In this document: positions 33,924 through 41,296 of the stretch, one piece after another
How the letters are laid out: the number at the start of each line of letters is the position of its first letter
Numbering within the stretch: position 1 is the stretch's first letter
Source of the DNA: JAGLCW01 sp964427915
Lineage (GTDB): Bacteria > Caldisericota > Caldisericia > UBA6126
NCBI GenBank assembly: GCA_964427915.1
Contig: CAYRWA010000006.1
Coordinates: 1 to 43,928 of the forward strand
Direction of reading: 5' to 3'
DNA: 43,928 bases
Notes under the pieces: generated by a model
What the model was told of the DNA's origin: nothing
Seen by the model: the letters and a program-made list of their open reading frames with translations, nothing else
Databases searched by the model: none
Position numbers and translations under genes: made by a program

Positions 33924-34664
33924 TTATTTTTTGAAAACCGTGATGATTCTAGGAGAATTGTTTCTACAAGCTGAACCATCATAGTCTCCATAGGACTGTA
34001 CTAGTTTCAATTGAGCCTGGCGTCCTATTTGTATTATTTCATGTTCCGAATATAGTCGAATGATTCTTTCCGATTCTGTTGCAATCCCATGCTTGTCTAT
34101 AACAATCCGAAGAGTTCGGTGTCTTGAGGTTTTTTGATAGAAAGTATTTCTTTCTAGAAGCCACCCAAAAGACTTTTTACGCCATTTTTCTTTGCAGAAA
34201 AACCGAAGGAGATAGTCACGATTTTCTACATCCAATAAGCATGTGCCATTTGGTTTCAATGAAGTGTGAATTTGAGATAGCAACTTGTTATTCTCCTCGT
34301 CGGAAAAATACCCAAAAGACGTGAACAATACAATCACATGATCAAATTGATTCTTGAAGGAGATTTCGCGCGCATCTTTGCAAATTGGACAAATGGGAAG
34401 GTGATGCTGTTCAGATTTGGCTTTTAATTCATCAATAAACGAAGGCACAAAATCCAAAGCAGTTACAGAATACCCTTTTTTTGCTAGTACAAGGGTGTGC
34501 CTGCCTTTTCCACAAAACAAATCCAAGAAAGATGCCTTTTTCTTTGGTTCCAGAGCTTGTTCTATAAAGCATACTTGACTCTCTGTATATTCGGGAAGAA
34601 TAGAATCGAGAATAATGTTTCCATAAGATTCGTCAAAATACGTATGAAACCATTCCTTTTTCAT
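33924..34664 (-). CDS. Class I SAM-dependent methyltransferase
   Basis: 246 residues with the class I Rossmann methyltransferase order: motif I SFLDLFCGKGRHTLVLAKKG (46-65), motif II VTALDFVPSFI, an acidic CKDARE, motif IV FDHVIVLFTSFGYF, and the post-IV LKPNGTCLLDVEN strand. The substrate is not evident; the TSFGYF motif is common in small-molecule methyltransferases of the Methyltransf_25/41 kind. Its ATGA start overlaps the preceding gene by 4 bases. It is the last gene of the run that starts at rpmH. Confidence 0.88.
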   Translation of the reverse strand: MKKEWFHTYFDESYGNIILDSILPEYTESQVCFIEQALEPKKKASFLDLFCGKGRHTLVLAKKGYSVTALDFVPSFIDELKAKSEQHHLPICPICKDAREISFKNQFDHVIVLFTSFGYFSDEENNKLLSQIHTSLKPNGTCLLDVENRDYLLRFFCKEKWRKKSFGWLLERNTFYQKTSRHRTLRIVIDKHGIATESERIIRLYSEHEIIQIGRQAQLKLVQSYGDYDGSACRNNSPRIITVFKK

Positions 34665-34924
34665 TTCTTCGGACAGCAGTTACTAAATGTCACTTGCAAT
34701 ACGATTTTTGGATGTTTTTCGGAGGCAAATTGAAACAGATGTTGAATGGCATGAAACACTGTGTCTTGAGGTCCTGCAATAACTGTATTCATGGATCCGT
34801 ATGAGATGTCTACGGGGAATGTAGATAACTCCTCGAGACATTGATGAATGATTGGACTGTAATCAACAATACCAAGGGGTAGTATGGAAAGACTACATTG
34901 AAGGTGAGGGATTTTTGTATCCAT
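34661..34924 (-). CDS. Thiamine-binding protein, MTH1187/YkoF-like (UPF0045)
   Basis: 87 residues with the ferredoxin-like pattern of the family: CSLSILPLG, a YSPIIHQCLEEL helix, the YGSMNTVIAGP signature (family: G.MGTVIEG), and a closing IVLQVTF strand. Members bind thiamine or a related small molecule in the cytoplasm; some sit with transporter genes. Here it is nested between a TPR protein and a methyltransferase, overlapping each (1 and 4 bases), so the three are co-translated. No thiamine genes are near. Confidence 0.87.
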   Translation of the reverse strand: MDTKIPHLQCSLSILPLGIVDYSPIIHQCLEELSTFPVDISYGSMNTVIAGPQDTVFHAIQHLFQFASEKHPKIVLQVTFSNCCPKK

Positions 34925-36096
34925 TAACTAACTCCTTGTTGAGATGCAGCATACCCAGCACCACGCTGTTTTTTGATATCATTTGCGACCCGTTGCAAAT
35001 TGTTTACAGGGAGATAAACACCCCGTTTTTCAACAGCTTGAAAGGGATTCTCAAGAAATTCATTCTGAAAAGTAGGATCCATATACAAGAATTCTACAAA
35101 TTTTTGCCAATTCACAATTTCAATATCTCGAAGCATTAAAACTGCATCTTGACGAAGATTGGGGGGAAGAATAGACCGGTTCAGTGAATCGCTGAGTAGT
35201 TGGATAGCCTTTTTATGATCTCCTTTTATTACTAAAAGATTTGCTTTTTTTAGAATGTATATGGGGTTGCTTTTGGGGTTTTGTAGCAGATGTTCAACAA
35301 CACCAAGAGCTTGATCAAAACGAGCCAATCGAGAAAGAGCTTCTAATTTTATATCGAGTAAAGAATTCTCAAGCTGACTAGACAAAATTGTTTTTGTGCT
35401 AACATCAGCTATCCAAAGAAGAACATCCTCATACTGTCCTTGTTGAAGCAAAACCCTAGATTTTGCTATCAAAAGGGATGTTGCATCCGGAAAACGGTGA
35501 AGGCCTTCCTCTACAATTATACTAGCTTCGTCGAACTTTTGTAGGTGTAAAAGGACACGAATCAATCGATCGTCTATTTCAGCTGTTTCACATTTAGATC
35601 GAGCTTTTTCTAATACCTGTTTTGATTTTGCGAAATCCTTTTGTGTTTCGTAGTAGGTAGCGAGATTAAAGTAAGTGTTTGGATTTGTATCGTTTAACTT
35701 CAATGATTCATATAGGTACAGAACTGCTTGCTCTCCTTTATTGAGTCTCATCATAACAACAGCTAGATTGTTGTACAATGGGGCTGTTTTTTGGATATCA
35801 AGTGCTTGCAACAAGCGATTTTCCGCTTCCTGAAAACGCTGCATTGTGAGATAAATATTGGAGAGTTGGAGTAAGTAATCGGGGTCTTTGTCGTGGTCGT
35901 CTTGATGCAAGACAATTTCCAATCCTTTGATAGGTTTTCCAACAATCATATAGAGCCTAGAAAGAGCAATATTGGTTTCTTTATTGTTCTCGTCTAATAC
36001 TCTCGCTTTTTCTAAGTCAATAATTGCTTGGTTGTAGTTTTTATGTTTTTCTTCATTTTTCGCTTTTTCGAGTAAATCTTCAAGTGTTTCTTCCAT
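34924..36096 (-). CDS. Tetratricopeptide-repeat protein with a leader-peptide-like C-terminus
   Basis: 390 residues, soluble, made of about eight TPR-type helical pairs (for example NYNQAIIDLEKARVLDENNK near 20, RFQEAENRLLQAL, APLYNNLAVVMMRLNKGEQA, NTYFNLATYYETQKDFAKSK). TPRs are protein-binding scaffolds; the partner is unknown. The last 55 residues differ: a FLYMDPTFQNEFLENPF segment followed by GVYLPV is reminiscent of Nif11/NHLP leader domains of ribosomal peptides. The ATG has an AAGGA site overlapping the mnmE end; the TTG before it is not needed. Confidence 0.88.
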   Translation of the reverse strand: MEETLEDLLEKAKNEEKHKNYNQAIIDLEKARVLDENNKETNIALSRLYMIVGKPIKGLEIVLHQDDHDKDPDYLLQLSNIYLTMQRFQEAENRLLQALDIQKTAPLYNNLAVVMMRLNKGEQAVLYLYESLKLNDTNPNTYFNLATYYETQKDFAKSKQVLEKARSKCETAEIDDRLIRVLLHLQKFDEASIIVEEGLHRFPDATSLLIAKSRVLLQQGQYEDVLLWIADVSTKTILSSQLENSLLDIKLEALSRLARFDQALGVVEHLLQNPKSNPIYILKKANLLVIKGDHKKAIQLLSDSLNRSILPPNLRQDAVLMLRDIEIVNWQKFVEFLYMDPTFQNEFLENPFQAVEKRGVYLPVNNLQRVANDIKKQRGAGYAASQQGVS

Positions 36097-36108
36097 CAAA
36101 TATCCTTT

Positions 36109-37446
36109 CTATTTGCCTATGCAGAAATGAGAGAATATTTCGTCCAACAATTTTCTGCTATGGGATACATTTAACTCTTCTTTAAGTATATACACAATTT
36201 CATTTAAATCTTCTGCTATCTGGTCTAAAAAAGGTTTTGATGGTAGCAACAATGGTTGTAAAAGCTGTTGTAGGTGTACAAGAACAGCATGATGTCTTTC
36301 ATTTACATAATAATCAGGTGGAGAATCTAGTGTATGTTTGATTGTTGATGTAATATGATGAATAATGCTTTCAATGCCTGTCTTGTTTTTGGCAGATACT
36401 TCAAAGGTAGGAATGTTGTGAGGAAGCTTCTGGATCCACAGAGGATCGGGAGAAGTTATGTCTGTCTTGTTGATGGCAATCATCATATTGGAGGTTTCAT
36501 ATTGGTGAATCAACGAAAGGTCTTCTTTCTGAAAGTCTTCTGTATCAATGACGTATACTAGTATCGAAGAAGAATCAAACAAAGACACCATTCGTTCATT
36601 GAATAATTGATCAAGGGGGTGGACGGGATTTGAGATATAGCCAGCGGTATCATAGATATGAACAGAATAACCATCCCATAAAACTTCCTCTGAGACATAG
36701 TCATGGGTTGTGGATGGGTATGGTGAAACAAGTGTTCGGTCATATCCAACCAATGCATTAAACAGCGTGGATTTACCAACATTTGTACGTCCCATTAATA
36801 CTAAAGAAAAACCAGATTGTATCTTCTTTATATAAGAAAAAGATTGGATATGTTTCTGTATTTCTTCTGATAGAGAGAGTAGTTCTTTAAAAATGGATGA
36901 ATCGTCTTCGTTAATATCATCGGGAAAGCTGATCTTGGCTTCAATTTCAATCTGGATCTGAGTAAAACGTTGTAACAATTGATGGAAGGTTTGTGATAAT
37001 TTCCCTTGCAATGTTTGCAAAGAAAGCTGTACTTCCTTTGCACTACGAGCTCGTACAATTTGCTCAACGGATTCTGCTTGGAATATATCCATTTTTCCAT
37101 TCAACACTGCACGTTTTGTGAATTCACCAGGAGGAGCAGGCCTACAGCCAATATCGATCAAGGATTCGAATATGTTTTGGACGGTTACAAAACCTCCATG
37201 ACAGAAAATCTCAATCATATCTTCCCCGGTATAACTTGCGGGTGCTTTGTAGTACAAAAGAATAACATCGTCAAGAAGAGACGTATTCATAGGATTCTTC
37301 AATAGAATATGAGTGGCTTTACGTGGTTCAGGAGAACAACCTGGTGCTATCCGTTCTAAAATTGCAAGACAATCGGTACCTGTAACTCTAATAGCGGCCA
37401 GTGCAGATTCACCAGGAGGAGTAGCAATAGCTACAACGGAATCCAC
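36109..37446 (-). CDS. mnmE: tRNA modification GTPase MnmE (GTG start)
   Basis: Works with MnmG to place the cmnm5/mnm5 group on wobble uridine 34. The 445 residues have the N-terminal tetrahydrofolate-binding domain (VVAIATPPGESALAAIRVTG), the GTPase with P-loop GRTNVGKST, DTAGYI and NKTD, and the C-terminal FCIGK whose cysteine is catalytic in the family. The start is GTG with an AAGGGG site. The position after jag is the conserved rpmH-rnpA-yidD-yidC-jag-mnmE arrangement; mnmG is not in the window. Confidence 0.97.
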   Translation of the reverse strand: MDSVVAIATPPGESALAAIRVTGTDCLAILERIAPGCSPEPRKATHILLKNPMNTSLLDDVILLYYKAPASYTGEDMIEIFCHGGFVTVQNIFESLIDIGCRPAPPGEFTKRAVLNGKMDIFQAESVEQIVRARSAKEVQLSLQTLQGKLSQTFHQLLQRFTQIQIEIEAKISFPDDINEDDSSIFKELLSLSEEIQKHIQSFSYIKKIQSGFSLVLMGRTNVGKSTLFNALVGYDRTLVSPYPSTTHDYVSEEVLWDGYSVHIYDTAGYISNPVHPLDQLFNERMVSLFDSSSILVYVIDTEDFQKEDLSLIHQYETSNMMIAINKTDITSPDPLWIQKLPHNIPTFEVSAKNKTGIESIIHHITSTIKHTLDSPPDYYVNERHHAVLVHLQQLLQPLLLPSKPFLDQIAEDLNEIVYILKEELNVSHSRKLLDEIFSHFCIGK

Positions 37447-37451
37447 TACAG

Positions 37452-37919
37452 TTACCCCTTCAAGTTAATGACAATTCTTCTTTGCTCTCCTTCTCCAATA
37501 GAGTGCGTTGTGCAATGAGGATGATCCTTTAATGTTAAATGAATAATTCGTCTTGCGAAAGGACTCATTGGAGAAAGTTCTACAGATTTTCCTGTTTTTC
37601 GCACCTTTATGGCATTGCTAACGGCGATGTTTTTAAGAATAGAAATTTGTTTTCGCTTGTATTCGCCGATGTCAACCATAAATTGAGGAAGAGGACTGTA
37701 TTTTGATCCAAAGCAGGTTTTGATAAGATGCTGAATCAAACCAAGTCCTTCTCCTTGGTTCCCAATATATCGAGAGGGGTCTTGTATATCTACTTCAACA
37801 AAAAGACCAAATGGCTCGTTATATATTTGAACATAGGGTTTTTCACCAAGCATATCAAAAATTCTGTAGACGAAGTCTTTCAATTCATTTCGAAATTGAT
37901 GGTTTGATATTGTCTGCAT
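37452..37919 (-). CDS. khpB: KH-R3H RNA-binding protein (Jag/KhpB) without Jag-N domain
   Basis: 155 residues: a KH domain with loop YIGNQGEGLGLIQHL (about 51-65) and an R3H domain with ARRIIHLTL and EGEQRRIVI near the end. The Jag_N domain found at the front of Firmicutes proteins is absent; the reading frame starts directly before the KH fold. It binds RNA and in several Gram-positives influences cell elongation and sRNA-mediated control. It sits 11 bases after yidC and 5 bases before mnmE. Confidence 0.93.
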   Translation of the reverse strand: MQTISNHQFRNELKDFVYRIFDMLGEKPYVQIYNEPFGLFVEVDIQDPSRYIGNQGEGLGLIQHLIKTCFGSKYSPLPQFMVDIGEYKRKQISILKNIAVSNAIKVRKTGKSVELSPMSPFARRIIHLTLKDHPHCTTHSIGEGEQRRIVINLKG

Positions 37920-37930
37920 AAAAACCTCTT

Positions 37931-39094
37931 TTATTTTAGCTCAACAGGACCTTGTGATACGTGGTCTTTCTTTTTTTGATGGTTCATGAAAGCTTGTTGT
38001 CCCCAGGAGAATAGTCCATACATGGTCCAAAACATAGAAAGCGCAGCAGGGAAACGCATCATGATGATGAAAAAGAAAATAGGCATCATATACATCATAG
38101 ACTTGGTTTGAGGATCTTTCCCTTGCGGTCCAGTATAGCTTTGCAAGAAGGTACTGACGCCAGCTAGAATAGGAAAGATATAATACGGGTCGGGCATTCC
38201 AAGGCTAGGGCACCACAAAAAGCTGGCGCGGTACAGTGGAATATACCCCTGGAGAGCCGTATATAGCACCCAAAGAACAAGAAGTTGTGGCAACATGGGC
38301 AAACACCCAGACATAGGATTGATATTCTCTTGCTTATAGAGATCCATAATGAGTTCATTTTTGCGCTCGGGGTTGTCTTTGTATTTTTTGTTGATTTCAT
38401 TAATCTTAGGTTGAATTTTGGACATCTGTTCTTGGCTTTTCATCGTAGTTTTAGCAACAGGCCATAGGAGCAGTTTTAAAAGTAGAGTGAACAAAATGAT
38501 ACCCAACCCATAAAGACCAGCTGATCCTCCGGAAAGGAAATCCAAAACACGACGCATTGCGATCGTAACAAAATAAAACCAAGGACGGCTGATGTTTACA
38601 TAAAAAACATCTGTTACTGTGTATTCATCTCCACCAATATCTGTAAATGTTACTGTCATTTGGAGATTGTATTGACCATCCGGCGTTCCTTCAGGACATT
38701 CAAAAATAAAGGTTCCTTGAGCAGCTTCGCCAGCAGGAAGGTTGTCTGCTAGTTTTTGGCTTCGCACTGACAAATCAGGCATATCTTCCATTACGACAAA
38801 AGGAGATAGTTCTTCAGAACCATCTACATTTCCAATGGAAACATGTAAGTTGTTTATTAGAGCACCTAAATTCTCAACCTTGATAGTGATGGATGCTACT
38901 TCTCCTTCTTTGCCCATAGCACTGACCGACATGGCGATAGGATGATTAGGATCCATGCCTTGTGCGGTAATGTTGGGCTGAGAGGGTTCTTTGTCGCCTC
39001 CCATGCCGGGAACACAACCAGACAAACCAAGAATGGAGATAGAAGAAATAACAACGAGAACCCAAAGCAACCATTTTGTTCTTATTTTGTTCAT
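37931..39094 (-). CDS. yidC: Membrane insertase YidC, lipoprotein type with extra extracytoplasmic beta domain
   Basis: Inserts and folds membrane proteins. The 387 residues begin with a lipoprotein signal ending in lipobox LSGC (lipidated C27). Residues 28-168 form a predicted beta-rich domain (VASITIKVENLGALINNLHV, QYNLQMTVTFTDIGGDEYTV) resembling CARDB/NEW3-type Ig folds. Then follows the normal five-helix core (from PWFYFVTIAMRRVLDF), with the conserved NPMSGCLPMLPQL. The groove position that is arginine in most YidC proteins is K207 (FTLLLKLLLWP). The large Gram-negative P1 domain is absent. It lies between yidD and khpB. Confidence 0.95.
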   Translation of the reverse strand: MNKIRTKWLLWVLVVISSISILGLSGCVPGMGGDKEPSQPNITAQGMDPNHPIAMSVSAMGKEGEVASITIKVENLGALINNLHVSIGNVDGSEELSPFVVMEDMPDLSVRSQKLADNLPAGEAAQGTFIFECPEGTPDGQYNLQMTVTFTDIGGDEYTVTDVFYVNISRPWFYFVTIAMRRVLDFLSGGSAGLYGLGIILFTLLLKLLLWPVAKTTMKSQEQMSKIQPKINEINKKYKDNPERKNELIMDLYKQENINPMSGCLPMLPQLLVLWVLYTALQGYIPLYRASFLWCPSLGMPDPYYIFPILAGVSTFLQSYTGPQGKDPQTKSMMYMMPIFFFIIMMRFPAALSMFWTMYGLFSWGQQAFMNHQKKKDHVSQGPVELK

Positions 39095-39106
39095 AGGAGT
39101 TCCTTT

Positions 39107-39319
39107 CTATGGAACTGGATCATAACCACCAGGATGAAATGGGTGACATCGAGAAATTCGTTTCAAAGCCATCCATGAACCTTGTAGTGATCCATATTTT
39201 TTAATTGCTTGAAGAGCATAATCAGAGCATGTTGGAATATAGCGACAAGTGGGAAAAGGTTTTAATGGTGAAAAAAGTAACCGATATAGTCGAATGAGGA
39301 ACATTAAAACATGCTTCAT
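39107..39319 (-). CDS. yidD: Membrane protein insertion efficiency factor YidD
   Basis: 70 residues of the small conserved YidD (DUF37/UPF0161) family: IRLYRLLFSPLKPFPTCRY, then PTCSDYALQAIKKYG and the C-terminal RCHPFHPGGYDPVP. An N-terminal amphipathic helix attaches it to the inner membrane near YidC. Its start overlaps rnpA by 4 bases. Confidence 0.97.
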   Translation of the reverse strand: MKHVLMFLIRLYRLLFSPLKPFPTCRYIPTCSDYALQAIKKYGSLQGSWMALKRISRCHPFHPGGYDPVP

Positions 39320-39657
39320 AGGTACCCTTTTTTGTGAGCTTTATGTAACAAGTATAAAACTTCTTGTCCAATCTGAGACAAAGTCCCTGTTCGAATGGAC
39401 TCTGTACCAATAACAATAATATCGATATGAGAAGAAACTTGATTTTGTATCAAAAAAAAAGCTTCTTTCAGGCGTCTTCGTAAGAAATTTCTGGCAACTG
39501 CATTTCGTTTCTTTTTTTTTAAAGCAACTCCAAAGCCCCCATCAAAGGACGACCTAGGTTTTACAATGATGGACAGGTGTCTTCCTGGTACAAAAAAACC
39601 ACTGGAAAACAGAGCTTGAAATGCTTTGGTTTTCAATCTCCTACGAAGTGAAGCCAT
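39316..39657 (-). CDS. rnpA: Ribonuclease P protein component
   Basis: Protein subunit of RNase P, which removes the 5' leader of tRNA precursors. The 113 residues contain the RNR box KRNAVARNFLRRRLKEAF (about 50-67) and GVALKKKKR, with a FxxxF-type N-terminal region (AFQALFSSGFFVPGRHL). It lies 8 bases after rpmH. No clear Shine-Dalgarno is seen, in keeping with low translation of rnpA relative to rpmH. Confidence 0.95.
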   Translation of the reverse strand: MASLRRRLKTKAFQALFSSGFFVPGRHLSIIVKPRSSFDGGFGVALKKKKRNAVARNFLRRRLKEAFFLIQNQVSSHIDIIVIGTESIRTGTLSQIGQEVLYLLHKAHKKGYL

Positions 39658-39665
39658 GCATTATA

Positions 39666-39800
39666 CTAAACGCTAAGTTTTTGGCGGCCTTTGGCTCTCC
39701 GTCTTCTAATAACATTTGCTCCACCATGGGTTCTCATTCTATGTAAAAACCCATGAACTCGATATCGTTTTCTTCTATGTCCTTTGTATGTAGTTTGCAT
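39666..39800 (-). CDS. rpmH: 50S ribosomal protein L34
   Basis: 44 residues: MQTTYKGHRRKRYRVHGFLH followed by the usual RMRTHGGANVIRRRRAKGRQ and KLSV. The start is the ATG with an AGGAGG site 7 bases upstream; an in-frame start 16 codons earlier has no family similarity. It is the first gene of the rpmH-to-mnmE run. dnaA, the common divergent neighbour of rpmH, is not here. Confidence 0.97.
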   Translation of the reverse strand: MQTTYKGHRRKRYRVHGFLHRMRTHGGANVIRRRRAKGRQKLSV

Positions 39801-39824
39801 AGCAATAGCCTCCTGTATATATAA

Positions 39825-39838
39825 CGGTTTGAAAACCG
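39825..39838 (-). promoter_or_regulatory. Short hairpin in the rpmH leader
   Basis: A 5-bp stem CGGTT/AACCG with a 4-base loop lies between the rpmH promoter and its ribosome site. It is short and may be chance. Confidence 0.3.
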
Positions 39839-39870
39839 CAAACAGCACAAAATAATATCATCAAGAATTT

Positions 39871-39898
39871 ATTCTACCATGAAACATCTGTCTTTCAA
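39871..39898 (-). promoter_or_regulatory. Promoter of the rpmH operon
   Basis: On the minus strand TTGAAA (39893-39898), a 16-base spacer and TAGAAT (39871-39876), each 5 of 6 to consensus. The predicted transcript has a leader of about 65 bases before rpmH. Confidence 0.65.
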
Positions 39899-39933
39899 GT
39901 AAAACATAGTCTTTTGTCAAAAGGAATAAGCAG

Positions 39934-39939
39934 TATAAT
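39934..39939 (+). promoter_or_regulatory. -10 box of nth, almost leaderless
   Basis: A perfect TATAAT ends 8 bases before the nth ATG, with no Shine-Dalgarno between. Transcription should start 0-2 bases before the start codon. The -35 region is poor. Confidence 0.5.
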
Positions 39940-39947
39940 ATCATACC

Positions 39948-40595
39948 ATGAAAAAACAAAAAAATGAAACCACTGAAGAAAGAGTGATACAGATTTTTTC
40001 GGATCAATACCCTCTAGAGCCTTTTCTTTCTTTTACTACGCCATGGGAGCTTTTAATGGCTACTATATTATCTGCTCAGTGCACCGATGCAAGAGTAAAC
40101 CAAGTAACTCCTGCTTTATTTTTATTCCTGCCCACCCCAAAACATGCGTCTTGTGTATCGTATCTAGAAATTGAACCATGGATCCAATCCGTGAACTATT
40201 ACCATACCAAAGCAAAACATATCCAACAAAGTGGAACCTTGATTCAAAAAAATTTTAATGGACAAGTGCCTTCTACTATGAAAGAATTAATTACCCTTCC
40301 TGGTGTTGGTCGTAAAACGGCAAATGTTGTTATAGCTCAAGCTTTTCATAAAGCCGAAGGAATTGCTGTCGATACTCATGTATCTCGAGTAAGTTATCGA
40401 CTTGGTTGGACGAATCAATCCAAACATCCTCTGATCGCAGAGCAAGTATTGATGAAAATCTTTCCTCCTGATGTATGGGAAACTGTATCTATATTATTGA
40501 TTCATCATGGCCGAACCATTTGTAAAGCAAGGAAACCTTTATGTCAAGATTGTATCGTGATGAAATACTGCAGATATTATTCGTCGCAAAGGTAA
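39948..40595 (+). CDS. nth: Endonuclease III (DNA glycosylase/AP lyase)
   Basis: Removes oxidised pyrimidines in base excision repair. The 215 residues have the helix-hairpin-helix ITLPGVGRKTANVVIAQAF with catalytic lysine K123, the catalytic aspartate D142 in VDTHVSR, and the [4Fe-4S] cysteines C192, C199, C202 and C208 (C-x6-C-x2-C-x5-C). It stands alone between two divergent or tandem promoters. No ribosome site is seen before its ATG; the -10 box lies 8 bases upstream. Confidence 0.96.
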   Translation: MKKQKNETTEERVIQIFSDQYPLEPFLSFTTPWELLMATILSAQCTDARVNQVTPALFLFLPTPKHASCVSYLEIEPWIQSVNYYHTKAKHIQQSGTLIQKNFNGQVPSTMKELITLPGVGRKTANVVIAQAFHKAEGIAVDTHVSRVSYRLGWTNQSKHPLIAEQVLMKIFPPDVWETVSILLIHHGRTICKARKPLCQDCIVMKYCRYYSSQR

Positions 40596-40634
40596 CACAA
40601 ATGAAAATTGGTTGCAAGATCTGAATTAAAAGGC

Positions 40635-40662
40635 TTGCAGTAACAGAAAAATATAATAAAAT
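40635..40662 (+). promoter_or_regulatory. Promoter of the rpsF-dnaB operon
   Basis: TTGCAG, a 16-base spacer and TAAAAT on the plus strand. The leader of about 58 bases that follows holds a 9-bp hairpin and an AGGGAGG ribosome site. Confidence 0.6.
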
Positions 40663-40675
40663 AGTTATTTGCCCT

Positions 40676-40702
40676 GTTTCGATTCTTAGTACAAATCGAA
40701 AC
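40676..40702 (+). promoter_or_regulatory. Hairpin in the rpsF leader
   Basis: A perfect 9-bp inverted repeat GTTTCGATT/AATCGAAAC with a 9-base loop, in the 5' untranslated region of rpsF and 12 bases before the ribosome site. A leader in this place is bound by S6:S18 in many bacteria. I cannot confirm the conserved loop nucleotides of that motif here. Confidence 0.55.
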
Positions 40703-40726
40703 CAATCTGACCATAGGGAGGCCTAA

Positions 40727-41296
40727 ATGAACAAGTACGAAGCTGTTATTATTTTTAGTCCGAATTCTTCTAATGAGGAAATGGACGTAGTCTTAACGAA
40801 AATGAAAGACGTTATTGCTGCAGATGGAGAAGTAAAAGAAGTCTTTGATTGGGGCAAAAAGAGATTTGCTTACCCCATTTTTAAAAAGACGGAAGGGTTT
40901 TACTACTTACTTACATTTGATGCAAAACCTGAGGTACCTTTAGAGCTAAAAAGAATCGCTCGAATAACGGAAATGATTTACCGTTTACGCATTTTTCTTC
41001 GAGATGATTCTGTTACCGCCATGCCTCAACCAAGGCGGAACTACAACCGTAGCTCCGATCGTTATCCAAGAACTCAAGAAGAACAACAGAGTTCTTCAGA
41101 TGCTCCACCGAGGCCAGTAGAAGAAAAGGTTGCCGTAGAACAATCTGAAGTAGAACCGGCTTCTGCTGAGAAAACTCCTGTTCTCGAATCGGATGAACCA
41201 AAACAAGTATCCACTCAAGAAGCATCAGTGGATAGTGTTTCAGTAGAAAAAGAAGAACTCCAAGAAGAAAACAAAGAGGAGAAAAATGCTGAATAA
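40727..41296 (+). CDS. rpsF: 30S ribosomal protein S6 with long acidic C-terminal tail
   Basis: Platform protein that pairs with S18. The first 97 residues are canonical (NKYEAVIIFSPNSSNEEMD, VFDWGKKRFAYPIFKKTEGFYYLLTFDA, YRLRIFLRDD). The remaining 90 or so form a disordered tail rich in E, P, S, Q and V ending EENKEEKNAE, making the protein twice the usual length. The ATG has a strong AGGGAGG site. It overlaps ssb by 11 bases. Confidence 0.96.
   Translation: MNKYEAVIIFSPNSSNEEMDVVLTKMKDVIAADGEVKEVFDWGKKRFAYPIFKKTEGFYYLLTFDAKPEVPLELKRIARITEMIYRLRIFLRDDSVTAMPQPRRNYNRSSDRYPRTQEEQQSSSDAPPRPVEEKVAVEQSEVEPASAEKTPVLESDEPKQVSTQEASVDSVSVEKEELQEENKEEKNAE

Noticed and set aside
39801..39947. Possible replication origin beside rpmH
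   Set aside because: rpmH often neighbours dnaA and oriC, but dnaA is absent, the divergent gene is nth, and I see no cluster of DnaA boxes in this 147-base gap.
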